Of a DNA stretch of 64,000 nucleotides, positions 1 to 11,590 are shown piece by piece. Under the pieces are notes generated by a model, which saw only the letters and a list, made by a program, of their open reading frames with translations, did no database searches and was not told the DNA's origin. Position 1 is the stretch's first letter; every line of letters begins with the position of its first letter. Origin of the DNA: Thalassia testudinum (Eukaryota > Streptophyta > Magnoliopsida > Alismatales > Hydrocharitaceae); contig JAZHRO010000019.1 in the NCBI GenBank assembly GCA_037157565.1, forward strand, positions 20,895,001 to 20,959,000. The letters run 5' to 3'. Made by a program: the position numbers and the translations under genes.

Positions 1-678
1 GTAAAGGAGAAGAATCTAGGGTGGACATCCACCCTTGGAGAAAAGCTTAGGGAATGCCCCTTATGGCTTGATTTGGAGGACATCACCTTGGCGGAGCATA
101 GCAAGGAAGGAGTTGGAGGACTCTTTTCAAGCTCGGGAGCTACCAAGCTTGTAGCAAGAAGCCCTCTTCTTCACCATCTATCTAGAGGATTTGTGTTTTA
201 TTTTATTTATTGCAATTTTCTAGTAGTAGAAGCATTCATCTACTAGGTTTATCTATGAAACACTTTCTCATTAATCTAGTTACCTTCTTTGCAATTTCTT
301 TAGTTGCATTTTTAATTGCTTTTTTTTAGCATTCTTCACTCCCTCTCCTTAATTATTCTAGGCCTCCACTTACCTAGAGTGAGCTTAGGGAGAGGCTCTA
401 CTTGCCACTTTAGAAGTAGTGTATTGAGTTAAGTGTAAGTCACTTTCTCGCCAATAATTTCGCATGTTGCCTTAATTTCAAAAACACAAAAATGATATAT
501 TGAAAAAGATCAAAAAGAAAGTTGAGATCTATTTTGTAAGTAAGAGAATTAATTTTGTAAACATATTGCCTCCTTGGACGACCCTAGATACCCCACTATC
601 TAGGAATATAAATTTAAAAGCGAAAGTGGATTTACGTGTTGCAACAACACTAAATTGCCTAATTAACAAACCACGGAT
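1..678 (+). mobile_element. 3' part of an Athila-like LTR (family B), cut by the window edge
   Basis: This stretch matches the 3' half of the LTR at 10231-12474 almost throughout: the same GGACATCCACC segment, the long run through TTGGCGGAGCATAGCAAGG, and the same AT-rich tail CCTAATTAACAAA. It has no credible coding capacity. The palindrome at 11813-11830 is present here as GGGTGGACATCCACCC, so its central CG has decayed to CA. The match to family B stops near 678, where the tail of a Tekay-type LTR begins. This copy therefore either inserted into that LTR or was joined to it by deletion; its own 5' part and flank lie outside the window. Homology to the second copy is seen directly; Athila-like affiliation is inferred from the primer site next to that copy. 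Confidence 0.8.
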
Positions 679-845
679 TTTTACTTCTTTAATGCTGTAC
701 CTTTTTATTGTTAGTTGCTTAGCATAGTGAATGTGGTTTACTTTCCTGCTTTTTGGTTACTTTCTCGTTGGACGACTGGGTCATGGGATCAGTTTAGTCA
801 GTCCGGTCTCATGTCCTGTAGGGATTCGGGAACTGGGTCGTAACA
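679..845 (+). mobile_element. 3' terminal remnant of a Tekay-type LTR
   Basis: The segment GTGAATGTGGTTTACTTTCC through TTGGACGACTGGGTCATGGG to GGGTCGTAACA is the conserved 3' end of the Tekay LTRs in this window (compare 39850-39973 and 14815-14955). It ends in the canonical CA dinucleotide at 845. Everything upstream has been replaced by the family-B LTR, so only about 165 bp remain. Confidence 0.85.
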
Positions 846-2788
846 AGAACTATACCTAATACTGTACATACATATTTAACTATATAATATGAATTGTATA
901 ATACTTGTAATTTAATTTAATAAAGTAATTACAATAGGTAACTATGTTATTATGTTAATTAAGTAATTTATTAACTTAAAATAAAATAAATTAGTAATTT
1001 AAGTTAATACTAAAGTAAGTTATAATGTACACTTGTATAATATTATATTAAGTATTTTCAATCTATTTATATTGCATTTATACTCTATTATGCCATTTCT
1101 AAATTATTTATGTGAAGAACTAACTTAAACAAGTATTTAAATGTAAATAAATTAAAATAAAGTTTCTCGAATATAATAAAAATGTTTAATAAATAATTTA
1201 TTATATAAATTAACTTTGTATAAAGTCAATTTGGCAATTAAGTCACTAATTTATACGTTAATTAACAAATTAAACTTTAATTTATCAGCAATAAACAGTA
1301 AACTTTAACCAATTTAAGTATATATCTAATTAATTTATTTCTCTAAATTAACTATACAATTATGTAGCCCTATATAAGGGCTCAGTAAATATATAATTTA
1401 TTTTAAATTTATACTAAAATTTTGCCCTCAAATCGAGGGCCAAAGACCTCAAATCAAAACGTTGTCCTACGCATGCAGCGCACATTTGGGCACTCCAAAT
1501 AGGGCCACATTGTGTGGCAAAAGGTTTCTGCATTGGTATAATAGGCTTTTACGCTGTCAACCCCTCGGTTGTTAGCGTAGGGAGCAAATGAATTCACAAG
1601 AGCATAATATTGGTTCCTCGAATTGCATGCCGCATGTGCCTACGAGCATGCGTGGGTGTGTGCGCGTGAGCGTGCGAGTGTCGGGCATGTGGGCCTGTTG
1701 TGGACCTAGAAAATGCATAAAATCCACCTAAATTGAACTAGGGTGGCCCATTAGTAGGAGTCTGGTTCCACCCATATGGGTGTTGTGTATCCTCCAAAAG
1801 TGGCTCGCCCGCCCATTAAAACACATTTTTGTGCATGTGAACAGTATCTGAGACACATGTGAGAGAGAGTGGACATCTAGAAAATCCTAAGTGAGGAAGA
1901 ATGAAGAGAAGAGAGAGAATTTTGAGCTGCAGCAGCTAGGTGTTGGCTACAATCTATGCCTATGTGTTCGAGTGTGTGTATACATATGTATGTACATATG
2001 TAGATATATATATATGTATAATACATATAGTATAAGTATATAGAATATGTATATAAGTAGTAAATATGTATATAAGTATAAATAGTAGAGTACAAGTATT
2101 GTTTGAGCTCCTATATGTACATAAATAACATAAGAGTTTTAGTGACAAATTCATCCGTCATTGTATATCTATTTATATGTTAGTATAGATTACTATTTTT
2201 ACCTTAGGTTATGTACATATGTTACTAAGGCTATATCAATGTATATATATGTTACTATAGATATTAGAAGGTTAATATAATTTAGTATAGTAGATATTAT
2301 TAGCTATTTTTGTACCTATACTTAGGTATTACTTATATTAGTTATAAATAACTAACATAGTGTAATATTAACCAGTTTTTGATGCTTGTTATCTGTGAAT
2401 ATGTTTAAGACATTATAATACATATTAACTGATTCTTTTCGTTTATAATTGACCTATTCATTTATTGATTCATTCATTCATTTTGTAAATAAATTTGACA
2501 TTTTTTAGAATAAAAGAACATTTTTGGACTTAAAGAGTGATGCATATCAATAATTACCTTCCAGTGAATGACCTGGAAACAAACCAGTAAAAATTGTAAT
2601 TAAACAAAATTGATGCGACATCAGTTTACATTTTGTGACAAATATACTACAACAATAGCTTAATTAACCCTTCTTATTGCAACCCAGTAATCATCTACGA
2701 TCATATTTTTGGTGTTGTGTCGGAGATAAAAACGTGATAACAATGCTTTATTGTGATTGATTACGAATGTCGCAAATCATCAATTACT
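846..2788. other. Anonymous AT-rich sequence without recognised gene
   Basis: About 1.9 kb of AT-rich DNA between the Tekay LTR remnant and H copy 1. Open frames are short and low-complexity. I see no transposon termini, no domain-like translation and no clear similarity by eye to other parts of the window. A GC-rich, GTGTGTGCGCGTGAGCGTG-like patch lies near 1640-1690 and a TA-rich microsatellite near 1970-2095. Confidence 0.6.
1970..2095. repeat. TA/TATG-rich microsatellite-like tract
   Basis: An imperfect run of TATA, TATG and TACATATG units. The two overlapping minus-strand tyrosine/isoleucine-rich open frames here are a by-product of this composition, not genes. Confidence 0.8.
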
Positions 2789-3612
2789 AACCCCTGATCC
2801 ACAAGAATAAAATGCACAAAGGAGAAACTATTCTCCAATAAAATATAATTCAAATGATCCACTTAATATATAAGATCATTCGGGTATGCTATTGATGTAG
2901 AAAATTCCAGTGGAGTCTTCAAGCTTATCTTAGCTTATTCCATGCTTTCCCTATGTGTTCATCGTCTCATCTTCATGTCCACATAGCTATTGTAACAAAA
3001 AATGGTAGAACTCTGATCAATTTTTGGTACCCATACAATTAAATCATTTTGAATGTCTACAATAAGTGAACAAATTTCGATAGAGAATTTTGAAATAAGA
3101 AATTTAATCTTATGTTTATTGGATAACCCACCGCTAATGGAAGCACTTAATTTTCTATTAACTTAACTACAAATCTAATCTCCTTACAATCTACCATCTT
3201 CTTACTATTTCACATATAAATCTAATACTTTCACTCGCTTCAATCGAACTACATACGAGGCACTCTCGTAGAGGTTAAATCACCTAACCAGCAACTCCTA
3301 TCCCTATGCTCCATCCAACACTTGTCCCTCACTCACAGACCATTGAAAGGGTTACAAATTGATCTGTGAATAACATTACATCAATCAGTTAAACTCAACT
3401 TTCTTCTTTCATGTCCCCCAATATGAAGTACCTTCCGGAAGTGAACCAATCGTCTACCACCAACCTTAGCTTCTCTCTCCATGGCTTGTCTAGGGAAGAG
3501 ATATCTTTAACTCAATGACCTAGGTGACACTCTTTAACAACTCCCTCGTCAATATAAGCCCAACATCCATGTGAAATATTGATGGAAGAATGATTTAATT
3601 AAAATCAAGCTT
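2789..3612. repeat. Host repeat H, partial copy 1
   Basis: Collinear and nearly identical with 15947-16768 (copy 2) and with 36650-36673 plus 56951-57707 plus 60378-60405 (copy 3). Shared landmarks are GAATAAAATGCACAAAGG, GGTACCCATACAATTAAATC and CTCCATGGCTTGTCTAGG. The left edge near 2789 is a homology breakpoint. The right edge is an insertion point, because the sequence stops at ATCAAGCTT exactly where a minus-strand Tekay LTR begins. No convincing coding region. Function unknown. Confidence 0.85.
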
Positions 3613-6368
3613 TGTTACGACTTGGTTCCCGAATCCCTACAAGACACGAGACCGGACCGACTCGACTGATCCCAATACCCAGTTGTCCAACGAGAAATCA
3701 CCAAAAGGCAGGAAAGTAAACCACATTCACTATGCTAAGCAACTAACAGTAAAAGGGAACGACAGTAAAGAAGTAAAAACTCCTACAGTATATATCACCA
3801 CCACAATAGTAGAAAGTAATAAGGTACAAGAACACAAAGTACAGAACGTAAAAGTACAGAACATAAAGGTACAAGATTCTACTCACTACTATAAAAGGGG
3901 TACAACAAAGAACTATAGCCACTGGGCTCTACTGGGCCTAGCACTCTCTGCAACCGTAGACTCAGGCTGCTCAACACCTGGACCTGGAAAGGGTTGTGAG
4001 TACACAAAGTCAGCGAACGCTGAGTAGAGTGGCAACCAACTAACTAAAATAGTAAAAGTGGATAGGTAGCTATCATTTTTCAATTACTTTCTTTAACTAA
4101 TCATTCCTTTTCACCACCTGGTTTATTTATCAGATCTTTTTCTTGATCTCGAATGTTCCTCGTGGGAACGATCGTGATTGCAGTCTTTCCTGAAGAGTAG
4201 AAGGCACACGTGGTGCTCTCCTGGCCGGGAGAGTCCCCCGTGGTGATCCTACACCCAGTCAACCACCCGAAGGTCACGGACAAATGTAGCGGTGACTATG
4301 GCACGCGTGATAAGCACATAGGTAGCTACCTCGCATTGGCATGTGGTCAGTCGTTTCCGTTAACCGGTGCACCCAAAGTACAGCACGGAACAGTATAGGG
4401 CCTAGCCCTCTCAGTAATAGGGGTCTAGCCCTTAAGAACCAAACAGGGGTCTCGTCCCTCCATAGTCCGCGCACCCTCACCTGACTACTTTGGTTTGCCC
4501 AGTGGGCCTAACAAGTCGGTGTAGAGCGGCTAGTTGAACCCCAGGCCCCGTGGGGTGGCTGCCTCTCTCCCTACACTAGTAGCTTTCTCTGGTACAGTGT
4601 ACACGAGGGCCACCGAGTCGGTGCAAAGTGGCCAAACCCACCCCGGGTCTCAACTTGAAGGGCGGCAAGCTCCCCTCTACACAAAGAGGTAACATGCGCT
4701 CCCCTTGGTACCACGTATTGAAGGGCCAGCACACTTCCCAATGCATTTCCAGATCCATTCTTTTTTTTTAGGAGCTCTACTCCTATTCCCCCTTAGGGTT
4801 CATGCTCATATGCCTCATGCCATTCCATTCCAGGTTTCATCATTTTCATTTCCATTCTCAAGTTATACACAGATAATTTATATTTCTATCACTCACATTA
4901 CCATTTTCAGCTTTATACACATGCAGTTCCTATTAAATCATTTAACGTATACAACAGGAAGATCACATGCAACTGTTAACTAGCACAGGTAATTCATTAT
5001 TTCATAGGCAGCTTTTATTCATTTACAGGTAGTTGTTAACATTTCTATCTACTCATTCAAGACTACAATTCAATCATGCATACAGACATTTCAAGTATTT
5101 CTTGTCCTAGGATTCATGCCACATCCTAGGTTCTAATCATTCATTCCACACATGCATTTAGGTTTGTATTTAAATTAGGGGAAGCCACTCTACCAGTAAA
5201 CCCAGGAGTATTGGGGGCTTGAACGGCAGGCTCACGTGCCTCAGCAAGCCCCGAACCTGCAATGGAATGAAGTCCTATAGTAAGGAACAATCACAATGGA
5301 ACATTCAGAATAGTATAGAAAGCCTTCTAACAAGTAGAGGAACTTACAAGGAACACATCGGTATCTCATTTGCATAAAATGGACCTCAAACGAACCCTAA
5401 ACAGGTCAAAAATAGGGTTTCTGACTCAAATCAGACATGTGGAACAAGTTCCAGATGTCTTAAAAGTGTTCAGTAACGTACCTCAAGCTCTGCGTCAATC
5501 CTCAGATGTCTAGGAACTCTTCTGGACCATCTGGACCTAGCTCCAGATGTTCGACCACCTATCCAGACGTCTGGAAGTGCTTCCAGTCGTCTGGTAAGCT
5601 CCCCAGACATCTGAAATGCATGGGAGGGCGTGTCCCACACCTTCCAGAAGCAAATCCTGCAATGTCACCACACAATCTCCTCAAAATAGGCTTGCAACAT
5701 GGTAGTAGCGGAGCGGCCTGTATGACCGTATCCGCAAAGAGGACGTACCTTTGCGAAGCCCTCTCCTCAGACGTTTGGAACCGACTCCAGACGTCCGCTC
5801 CGTTATTTGGATGTCACTCTAGATGTCTGATTTTGGGAAAAACCCAGAATCAGAACCTGCTCTCGCTCGCTCCCGCCGCACGCGGCCGCAGCTCGCCTCC
5901 TCACCTACAGCTCCTGCTGTAGTAGTGTTGGGGAGGACCTCCCCGATGCACTCCTCCTCTTCACGCACGCGTCGCTGCGGCCGTGCGCTCTCCGGTGAGC
6001 TCCCACACGAGCTCACTCTCCTCCTCCTCTCCTCACGCCGCTCCTCCTCGACGCCACTCTTGCTCTCTCTCTCTCACGTTGGGGTGAAGGGGGAGGGCAG
6101 AAGCGGATGGTGGCTGTGAAGTGAGGAGAATGATAGAGGAGGAGGGGGTTTTACAAGGTTGGGGTTAGGGTTCGCTGGAGGCGGGGAGAGGGAGAAGAAG
6201 GGAAGGAAAAAGAGAAGGTACTGTCTGCGTGTAGGCCACGTGCAGACACGAGCTCGTACCCAAAAAATTTGATTTCCAGATGTCTGGGAAGGTGTCCAGA
6301 TGTTTGACCAGACGTCTGACTCACAGTCCGGACGTCTTACAGGGCTTAGGACAGAACGGGTCTTAACA
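3613..6368 (-). mobile_element. Tekay-type LTR (3' LTR of element T1)
   Basis: Starts TGTTACGACTTGG and ends GTCTTAACA, so read on its own strand it runs from TGTTAAGACC to CCAAGTCGTAACA. Length 2756 bp, close to the 2.67-2.69 kb of the other family members. It carries the family's scattered CAGACGTCTG-type motifs (for example 6276-6335), the leader hairpin (5827-5853, one non-pairing position) and the GGGTAGCTACC-type 3' block. It is followed by TCATAACAAACTTAAAGGAAG, the same internal boundary as in T2, so it is the 3' LTR of a minus-strand element. The open frame at 3683-4027 lies inside the LTR and is not a gene. Confidence 0.9.
5827..5853 (-). other. Leader hairpin of T1 LTR
   Basis: On the element strand the arms CTGATTCTGGG and CCCAAAATCAG pair around a T-rich loop, with a single C-A mismatch. 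It is in the homologous position of the hairpin described at 37820-37847. Confidence 0.65.
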
Positions 6369-6499
6369 TCATAACAAACTTAAAGGAAGTTTCATCCCCG
6401 AAACTTGAGCTAGCTCGGGTGCAGAGAAAGAACAATATATGCATAAAAAACTTAAAGAGGACCGAAGTCGGTCAGAAAAGACTTACCCTCAAAAAGCTC

Positions 6500-6865
6500 C
6501 GGGTACCGCTCTCACATCGCTGCCTCAGGCTCCTAGGTAGCCTCCTCGTACCCCTGGCTCCTCCATAAGACCTTCACCAAGGGTACCTGCTTCCGTCTCA
6601 AACTTTGGATGGCTCTGTCTAGTATCTGTATAGGTCAATCGGGGTAGGTTAGTTCGTCACCCACCTCGACACTCTCGTGGCTCAGAACGTGATTGGGATC
6701 GGCGACGTCCTTCCTGAGGTTGGACACGTGGAACACGTCGTGCACACCAGAAAGCTGGGGAGGAAGGGCAAGCCTGTAAGCAACGGGTCCTACCCGCTCC
6801 AAGAGCTCAAAGGGCCCCACAAACCTTGGCGCGAGCTTCCCTTTGGCCCTAAACCGCTGCAAGCC
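6500..6865 (-). pseudogene. Tekay T1 pol 3' fragment: integrase C-terminus and chromodomain
   Basis: The minus strand encodes the end of a Ty3/gypsy polyprotein: [19 protein letters not shown], then [18 protein letters not shown] and the start of a chromodomain-like tail ([10 protein letters not shown]). This matches the C-terminus of the T3 polyprotein (44520-44880). In chromoviruses the chromodomain directs integration into heterochromatin. The reading frame is interrupted at 6866 by an Athila-type solo LTR and resumes at 9150. The 3' part after YP contains frame damage. Confidence 0.85.
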
Positions 6866-8529
6866 TGATGAGAGCCTCATCATGAATGCCTCTAGGCCTA
6901 TTAGGTTTGTACCAAAATTAGGACCTAAGGGGAGGTCATCTTGACCTACTTTGCAATTTAGTACACCCAAATCACAATTTGGTCCCTATCTTTTGAAATC
7001 ATCGCAGAGAGACCCCTAACTTCCTCGCCACCTTTGCAATTAGGTCCTTCCACCATTATTGGGGCAGAATCCTTCTCCGGTGAGGATTAGAGAGGGAATA
7101 CTCTCTGATTCCTCAGAGATCCCCTCCCAGAAATGGAAGGGAGATTCTCTGAGGAATTCCCTTCCATCTAAGGCCAATCACGATCTCTGGTGTGAACCCA
7201 ATCTCTCGTGCGAACGCATGAGGGATTTGAGTATCCACCCACTTTCCTTCTCCAGCGAGCCATCGGAGATGATGGCGTGCCCTCCACGCTCTGAAAGCAC
7301 GGCCCAGTGCCAATAAAAGAACCCCCAAACCCGGCCGCTCATTTTTAGCTTGACTTGGCCGGACTTCCACCTCAAATTCTTCTCTTTCTTCTCCGGCCAA
7401 GGGTCCAGCGAGCTCCGGCGAGCCCCCCTCCCCTCCCTCTTCGCTTTGCCACAAAACCAATGGTAGAGACTTCTTCCTGATTCTCCTCTGCGTCGCACAA
7501 CACCCGCGCACACCGCCTCAGCCCCATTGTCGCCGCCGTCTTCCTCCACTGGGCAGCTTCTTCTCCGACGACAGCAGGTACAGCTGTCCGCCTCTCCGTC
7601 CCCCTTCATCCCTGTAGTTAGGCTTAATACATTCTCCATCTTCCCCTCTCTCTTTTCCCCCTTTTATTTCATTTAATTGCCCCTCAACCGTCGCTGACCA
7701 CCTCCATCTTCCTCGCCTCCGACCGACCTCCAGCGAGCCACCCCCACCATTCCGCCCCTCCACACGGCTCGCCAACCATCTCATAAGCTCCGCCTCACCA
7801 CAAGGAACAACCTTCGCCCATCCACCATCCCTCTACGCCTCCACCACAGTCCCCCGAACACACCCACACCCCCAGCCACAGGTTGACCTAGGCACGCACG
7901 CCTAGGCCATCCCATGGCCTACCGCATGGCTCACCACCTTCGTCGTGCCACGGTGAAGGTGCCCAGCTGGTTTGATTAGGCCAATAGGCCATGTTTGTGT
8001 TTGACAGGATTCTAGCCCCTGCCGCCATTGACGGTTGGAGCAGCTCCAGGCTTCAGCAGCTCCAGGCGTCAGGACCTCCAGCCTTCAGGTGCAGTGGACT
8101 CAGGTAGTCAGTGCGAAGCATCTAAGTCCAGCAAGGAGTGCAGCGACGTCTGCAGTTGTGGCCATTGCACGAATCTTCTGCGGGCGCGCACAAGAGCGGG
8201 GTAGGCCTGATAGTCCCACATCGGCGAAATACGACGCGCAGGTATGATATAAATTGAATTTGTGTTATCTGCTATTCGCCTCCGAACGCACAGGGGTGAG
8301 GTCCCTCACTTGACCCATGCTCGCCTCGTCCGCGGTTTCACCTCGCGGATCTGGCGGGATCCGACCTGACCCATTCTAAGCACACCTCGCGCATCACCCT
8401 CACACCGATGTGCCTGGTCTCGGGTGCGAAATCTGACCCGATTACCCGTGGCTCTGGGAGAGCATCCTTGAGTGAACTTCAAAAAGAGAACGACGTGCGG
8501 GTAGAGGGAAAGGGGTAGGTTTTGCTCTC

Positions 8530-8875
8530 TGTGCAGGTAGGCTGAGCGAAGAAGAGAAGAAACTTAGCCAAGGAAGAAAAGAAGGACTGCAGACAAAAAG
8601 AAGAAGAATACAGAAGAGAAGAGAAGGAAGAAAGAAAGAAGGACTGCAAGAAAAGAAGCAAAGGTAGGAAGAAGATCAAGGCAAGAAGGAGAGACTGCTG
8701 AGAAGAAGACAGAAGAGAAAAGAAGCAAAGGCAGGAAGAAGAGAAGAGACCAAGGAAGAAGAAGAAGTCTTCACAGAAGAGAGAAAGAAGAAAGGAAGAG
8801 AGACTGCAGAGAAAGAAGAAGAAAGGCAAAGTGAAGACTGCAGAAGAAAGAAAGCAAAAGAAAAAGGGAAAACAT
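8530..8875 (+). repeat. Purine-rich GAA/AGA tract in Athila-type LTR
   Basis: About 350 bp of nearly pure A/G sequence (GAAGAAG, AAGAAAG). The same tract recurs at the homologous place in the Athila LTRs (about 20865-21195 and 31755-32095). The minus-strand phenylalanine/serine-rich open frames over it are compositional. Confidence 0.85.
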
Positions 8876-8881
8876 TTTTAA

Positions 8882-8907
8882 GACATTTGATCACAAGATC
8901 AGACGTC
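8882..8907 (+). other. Degenerate GACGTC hairpin of Athila-type LTR
   Basis: GACATTTGATC, a four-base loop, then GATCAGACGTC. The arms pair except at two positions, both explained by transitions. It corresponds in place to the perfect hairpins at 20991-21016 and 31886-31911. Confidence 0.6.
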
Positions 8908-9149
8908 CAATTTTACTCTTTTGTCATAATTACTTTTTAACCGCATACATTCATATTTGAATTCAAGTTTTGAGTAAATTAGAGTGTTCAATTACATTTG
9001 AGATTAGTAGTAAATTTCGATTGCTCCCTGTGTTCGACCTTAGATACTCCAGTTTTCGAGTAATAAATTCTCTATTTTTTTGAACGCTTTGTCGGCTATA
9101 TTACAACGTGTTAACCTTTAAAACCCGATCGAGCGCGACAAAAAAAGCC

Positions 9150-10230
9150 CTTCATGGGTGAAACACGTAGCAAGACGTGATCCCCAACCTCGAACAGTAC
9201 CTCTCTGTGCTTCCGATCGGCATAACTCTTCTGTCTGCTCCTGACAGTGTGAAGTCATTCGTGAATCTGTTCTACCACCTCCTGACTCTTTCGGATCAGC
9301 CGGGGGCCAACCTCCCACTTGGTCCCCACCTCAACCCAACTCAAGGGTGCAGTACACCTCCGTCCGTACAGAGCCTTGTACGGTGCCATGCCGATTCTCG
9401 AGTGATAGCAGTTATTATATGCAAACTCTACCAGGGACAAGTGCTCCTCCCAAGAGCCCCTCCAGTCTAATACACAGGCACGCAAAAGGTCCTCAAGCAT
9501 TTGTATCATGCGCTCTGACTGTCCGTTCGTCTGGGGGTGGTATGCCGTGCTGAACCTCAACCGTGTCCCCAAATCCTGCTGAAACTCAGCACAAAACTGG
9601 GATGTAAAACGGGTATCCTGGTAGGATACAATTTCACGCGGAACTCCGTGCAGATGTACTATGTCGTGAATATACCTCTCTGCCAACTGTGCTAGTCCTA
9701 AGGTGACTCGGATCAGCAAGAAACGTGCCATCTTCGTCAATCTGTCTATAATCACCCAGATTGCATCGTGTCCTCGCTGGGTAATGAGCAAGCCCACCAC
9801 CAAGTCCATGGTGATGCTCTCCCACTTCCACTCTGGCATTGGAAGTGACTGCAACGGCCCTGCAGGCCTCTAATGCTCGGCCTTCACCTGTTGGCACACC
9901 AAACATTGCTGCATGAACTCACCTACATCCCACTTCATCCCCCTCCACCAAAAGTCACTTCTCAGATCATGATACATCTTTGTGTTCCTGGGATGTATGG
10001 TGAACCTGGAACCGTGTGCCTCAGTCAGGAGTTCTCTCAATAACTCCTCGTCCCTGGGAACGCACAAACGTCCCCTCATGCGCAGTACCTCGTCAGTAAA
10101 GGAGAAGTCTCCAGGGTCCCCTGACAGTACTCTGTCACGCAATCACTGCAGGTACGGGTCTGTCATCTGTCCTTTGATGATGCGGTCTATCAGCTCTAGT
10201 CTCCTCTGCCTTGTCACAATCACTGCCTTG
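9150..10230 (-). pseudogene. Tekay T1 integrase fragment (zinc-binding and catalytic domains)
   Basis: Minus-strand translation gives the HHCC zinc-binding module ([14 protein letters not shown], then [11 protein letters not shown]), the catalytic core beginning [14 protein letters not shown], and the AYHPQTNGQSER block. Damage: a TAG at 9870-9872 where the family has Gln, and the second catalytic aspartate is lost (SYQDTRF in place of SDRDTRF). The fragment stops at 10230, where a family-B LTR begins. Reverse transcriptase, RNase H, protease and gag of T1 are missing from the window, so this element cannot be functional. Confidence 0.9.
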
Positions 10231-10439
10231 TGATAAATGCCAGTTTATCATCATTCTTATACATTAAAACAAACCTAGCTCTTAGGATTTTACTCTGCAA
10301 ACGGGTTTTTGGCCTACATTTAGGCATAAAATAGGTTAGGCATGCATTGCATTTTTTATTGTATTTTTAATATGTTTTTGTGAGTATTAGGGATGAACAG
10401 ATATACAGATCCCTAAAACCCTAGCAGTCAAGAAGGCAA

Positions 10440-11125
10440 ATGGTGAAGGAGAAGCCCAGACTAGCTGGAACTCAGCCTGATCCAGCTTACCACAGCTGGA
10501 ACCTAGCTCACTTGAACTAGGGTTAGCTCATCCCAGCTCCATTCAGCTAATCTCAGCTGAATGGCAGCTCAAGAGAGTTCATCTTAGCTCACCCTAGCTC
10601 AAGTCAGCTCAGATCCAGCTCAACTTAGCTGAGTCTAACTCATCTCAGCTCCCACTAGTCTAGAGGTAGCTCTAGCTAGCTCAGCTGAGTTGACAGGAGT
10701 TCACCCCAGCTCAGATCCAGCTACATCCAGCTCCACTCAACTCCAGCCAGCTGAAGAAGAACTCATCCCAGCTCAGGAAGCTCAAGTCCAGCTCCCGGGG
10801 ACTCAGCTTAGCTCAACTCAGTTGAGCTAAGCTACCTTAGCTATCTCAACCAGCTTGATCCTCCCCGGGAGCACCAGACCTAGCTCACCTCAGCTCATCA
10901 TGGTAGAAGCTAGCTCACTTTAGCTTGGCTTAACAACTAGCAAAGAACTAGCAAGCTAAGCCAGTTAGAGTAGCCCCATGCCAGCCTCTTCAGCAGCAGC
11001 CAGCTCCAGCTTCAGCTCCAGACTTCTCATCCTCAGCTCCTCCCTCCAAACTCTAGCTCCAACACCTCTTCCTCTACTCCTCCTTTAGCTAAGCTAGCTT
11101 AGCTTAGCTAGCTTAGCTAGCAACC
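10440..11125. repeat. AGCT-saturated low-complexity region in LTR-B
   Basis: By hand I count about fifty AGCT tetramers in roughly 690 bp (chance expectation near three), mostly as CAGCTC, TAGCTC and GCTAGCTTAGCT. There is no constant period, so it is not a simple tandem repeat. It lies upstream of the TATA box, in the presumed U3. Confidence 0.85.
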
Positions 11126-11583
11126 AGCTCCTTGGCCATCCACCACCTTAAAATTCAACCCTAGCTAAATCCACCAACTTAATCCTACCTAAGCTAGCTA
11201 CCCTACTCAAGTTGGCACCACCTCCTAGCCACCCCTTCACCCCATTATCACCACCAAAAGGCACCAATTTTGGTGCCAAAACCTAACCCTAACTACCCCT
11301 CTTTTTGGCGCCAATATACACCCCCACATCCACCATACACCTAACCCAACAACCCATCCTAGCCATCACCTACCCCTCCTTCTAGAACCCTTCTTGGTGC
11401 CAACTTGGACCCCCTTCTAGAAGCCATTTTGGCACCAACATCAAGGGGTGTCAACACCCATACCCACCCCCTAGGTGTCACTTAAGGTGGCGCCAATTGA
11501 CCTTGGCCATTGGATCCTTAACCACCTCCATCTCTTCATCTTAGCCCTCCATTCCAAGAGTCACCTTAGCCGCCTTCATATTC

Positions 11584-11590
11584 TATAAAA
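11584..11590 (+). promoter_or_regulatory. TATA box of LTR-B
   Basis: TATAAAA in the context ATTCTATAAAAACCC, about 1.35 kb into the LTR. It is the only good TATA element near the C-rich stretch that typically follows a plant LTR promoter. It implies a U3 of about 1.35 kb. Confidence 0.6.

Larger units (their letters stand above)
6866..9144 (+). mobile_element. Athila-type solo LTR inserted in T1
   Basis: Begins TGATGAGAGCCTCATCATGA, the same start as the LTRs of the Athila element at 18702 and 29585. Homology continues through the CTTCTCCGACGACAGC block (compare 19857) and a purine-rich tract. It is flanked by AAGCC on both sides (6861-6865 and 9145-9149). Removing it restores the T1 sequence GCTGCAAGCCCTTCATGGG, which T3 has uninterrupted on the opposite strand. 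Length 2279 bp, shorter than the 2.7-kb relatives. With no internal sequence and a target duplication, it arose by recombination between two LTRs. Open frames inside it are not genes. Confidence 0.9.

Noticed and set aside
3683..4027. 114-residue frame starting MSNEKSPKGRK
   Set aside because: It is the reverse strand of a Tekay LTR 3' end, with repetitive KVQ units from a decayed CTGTTACTGTAC-like stretch. Other LTR copies do not keep it open.
8479..8894. Phe/Ser/Leu-rich minus-strand frames that look like membrane proteins
   Set aside because: Complement of a purine-rich tract; compositional artefact. The same applies to 20770-21210 and 31710-32108.
11281..11295. CCTAACCCTAAC, telomere-repeat-like
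   Set aside because: Only one and a half units inside an LTR; far too short for an interstitial telomere array.
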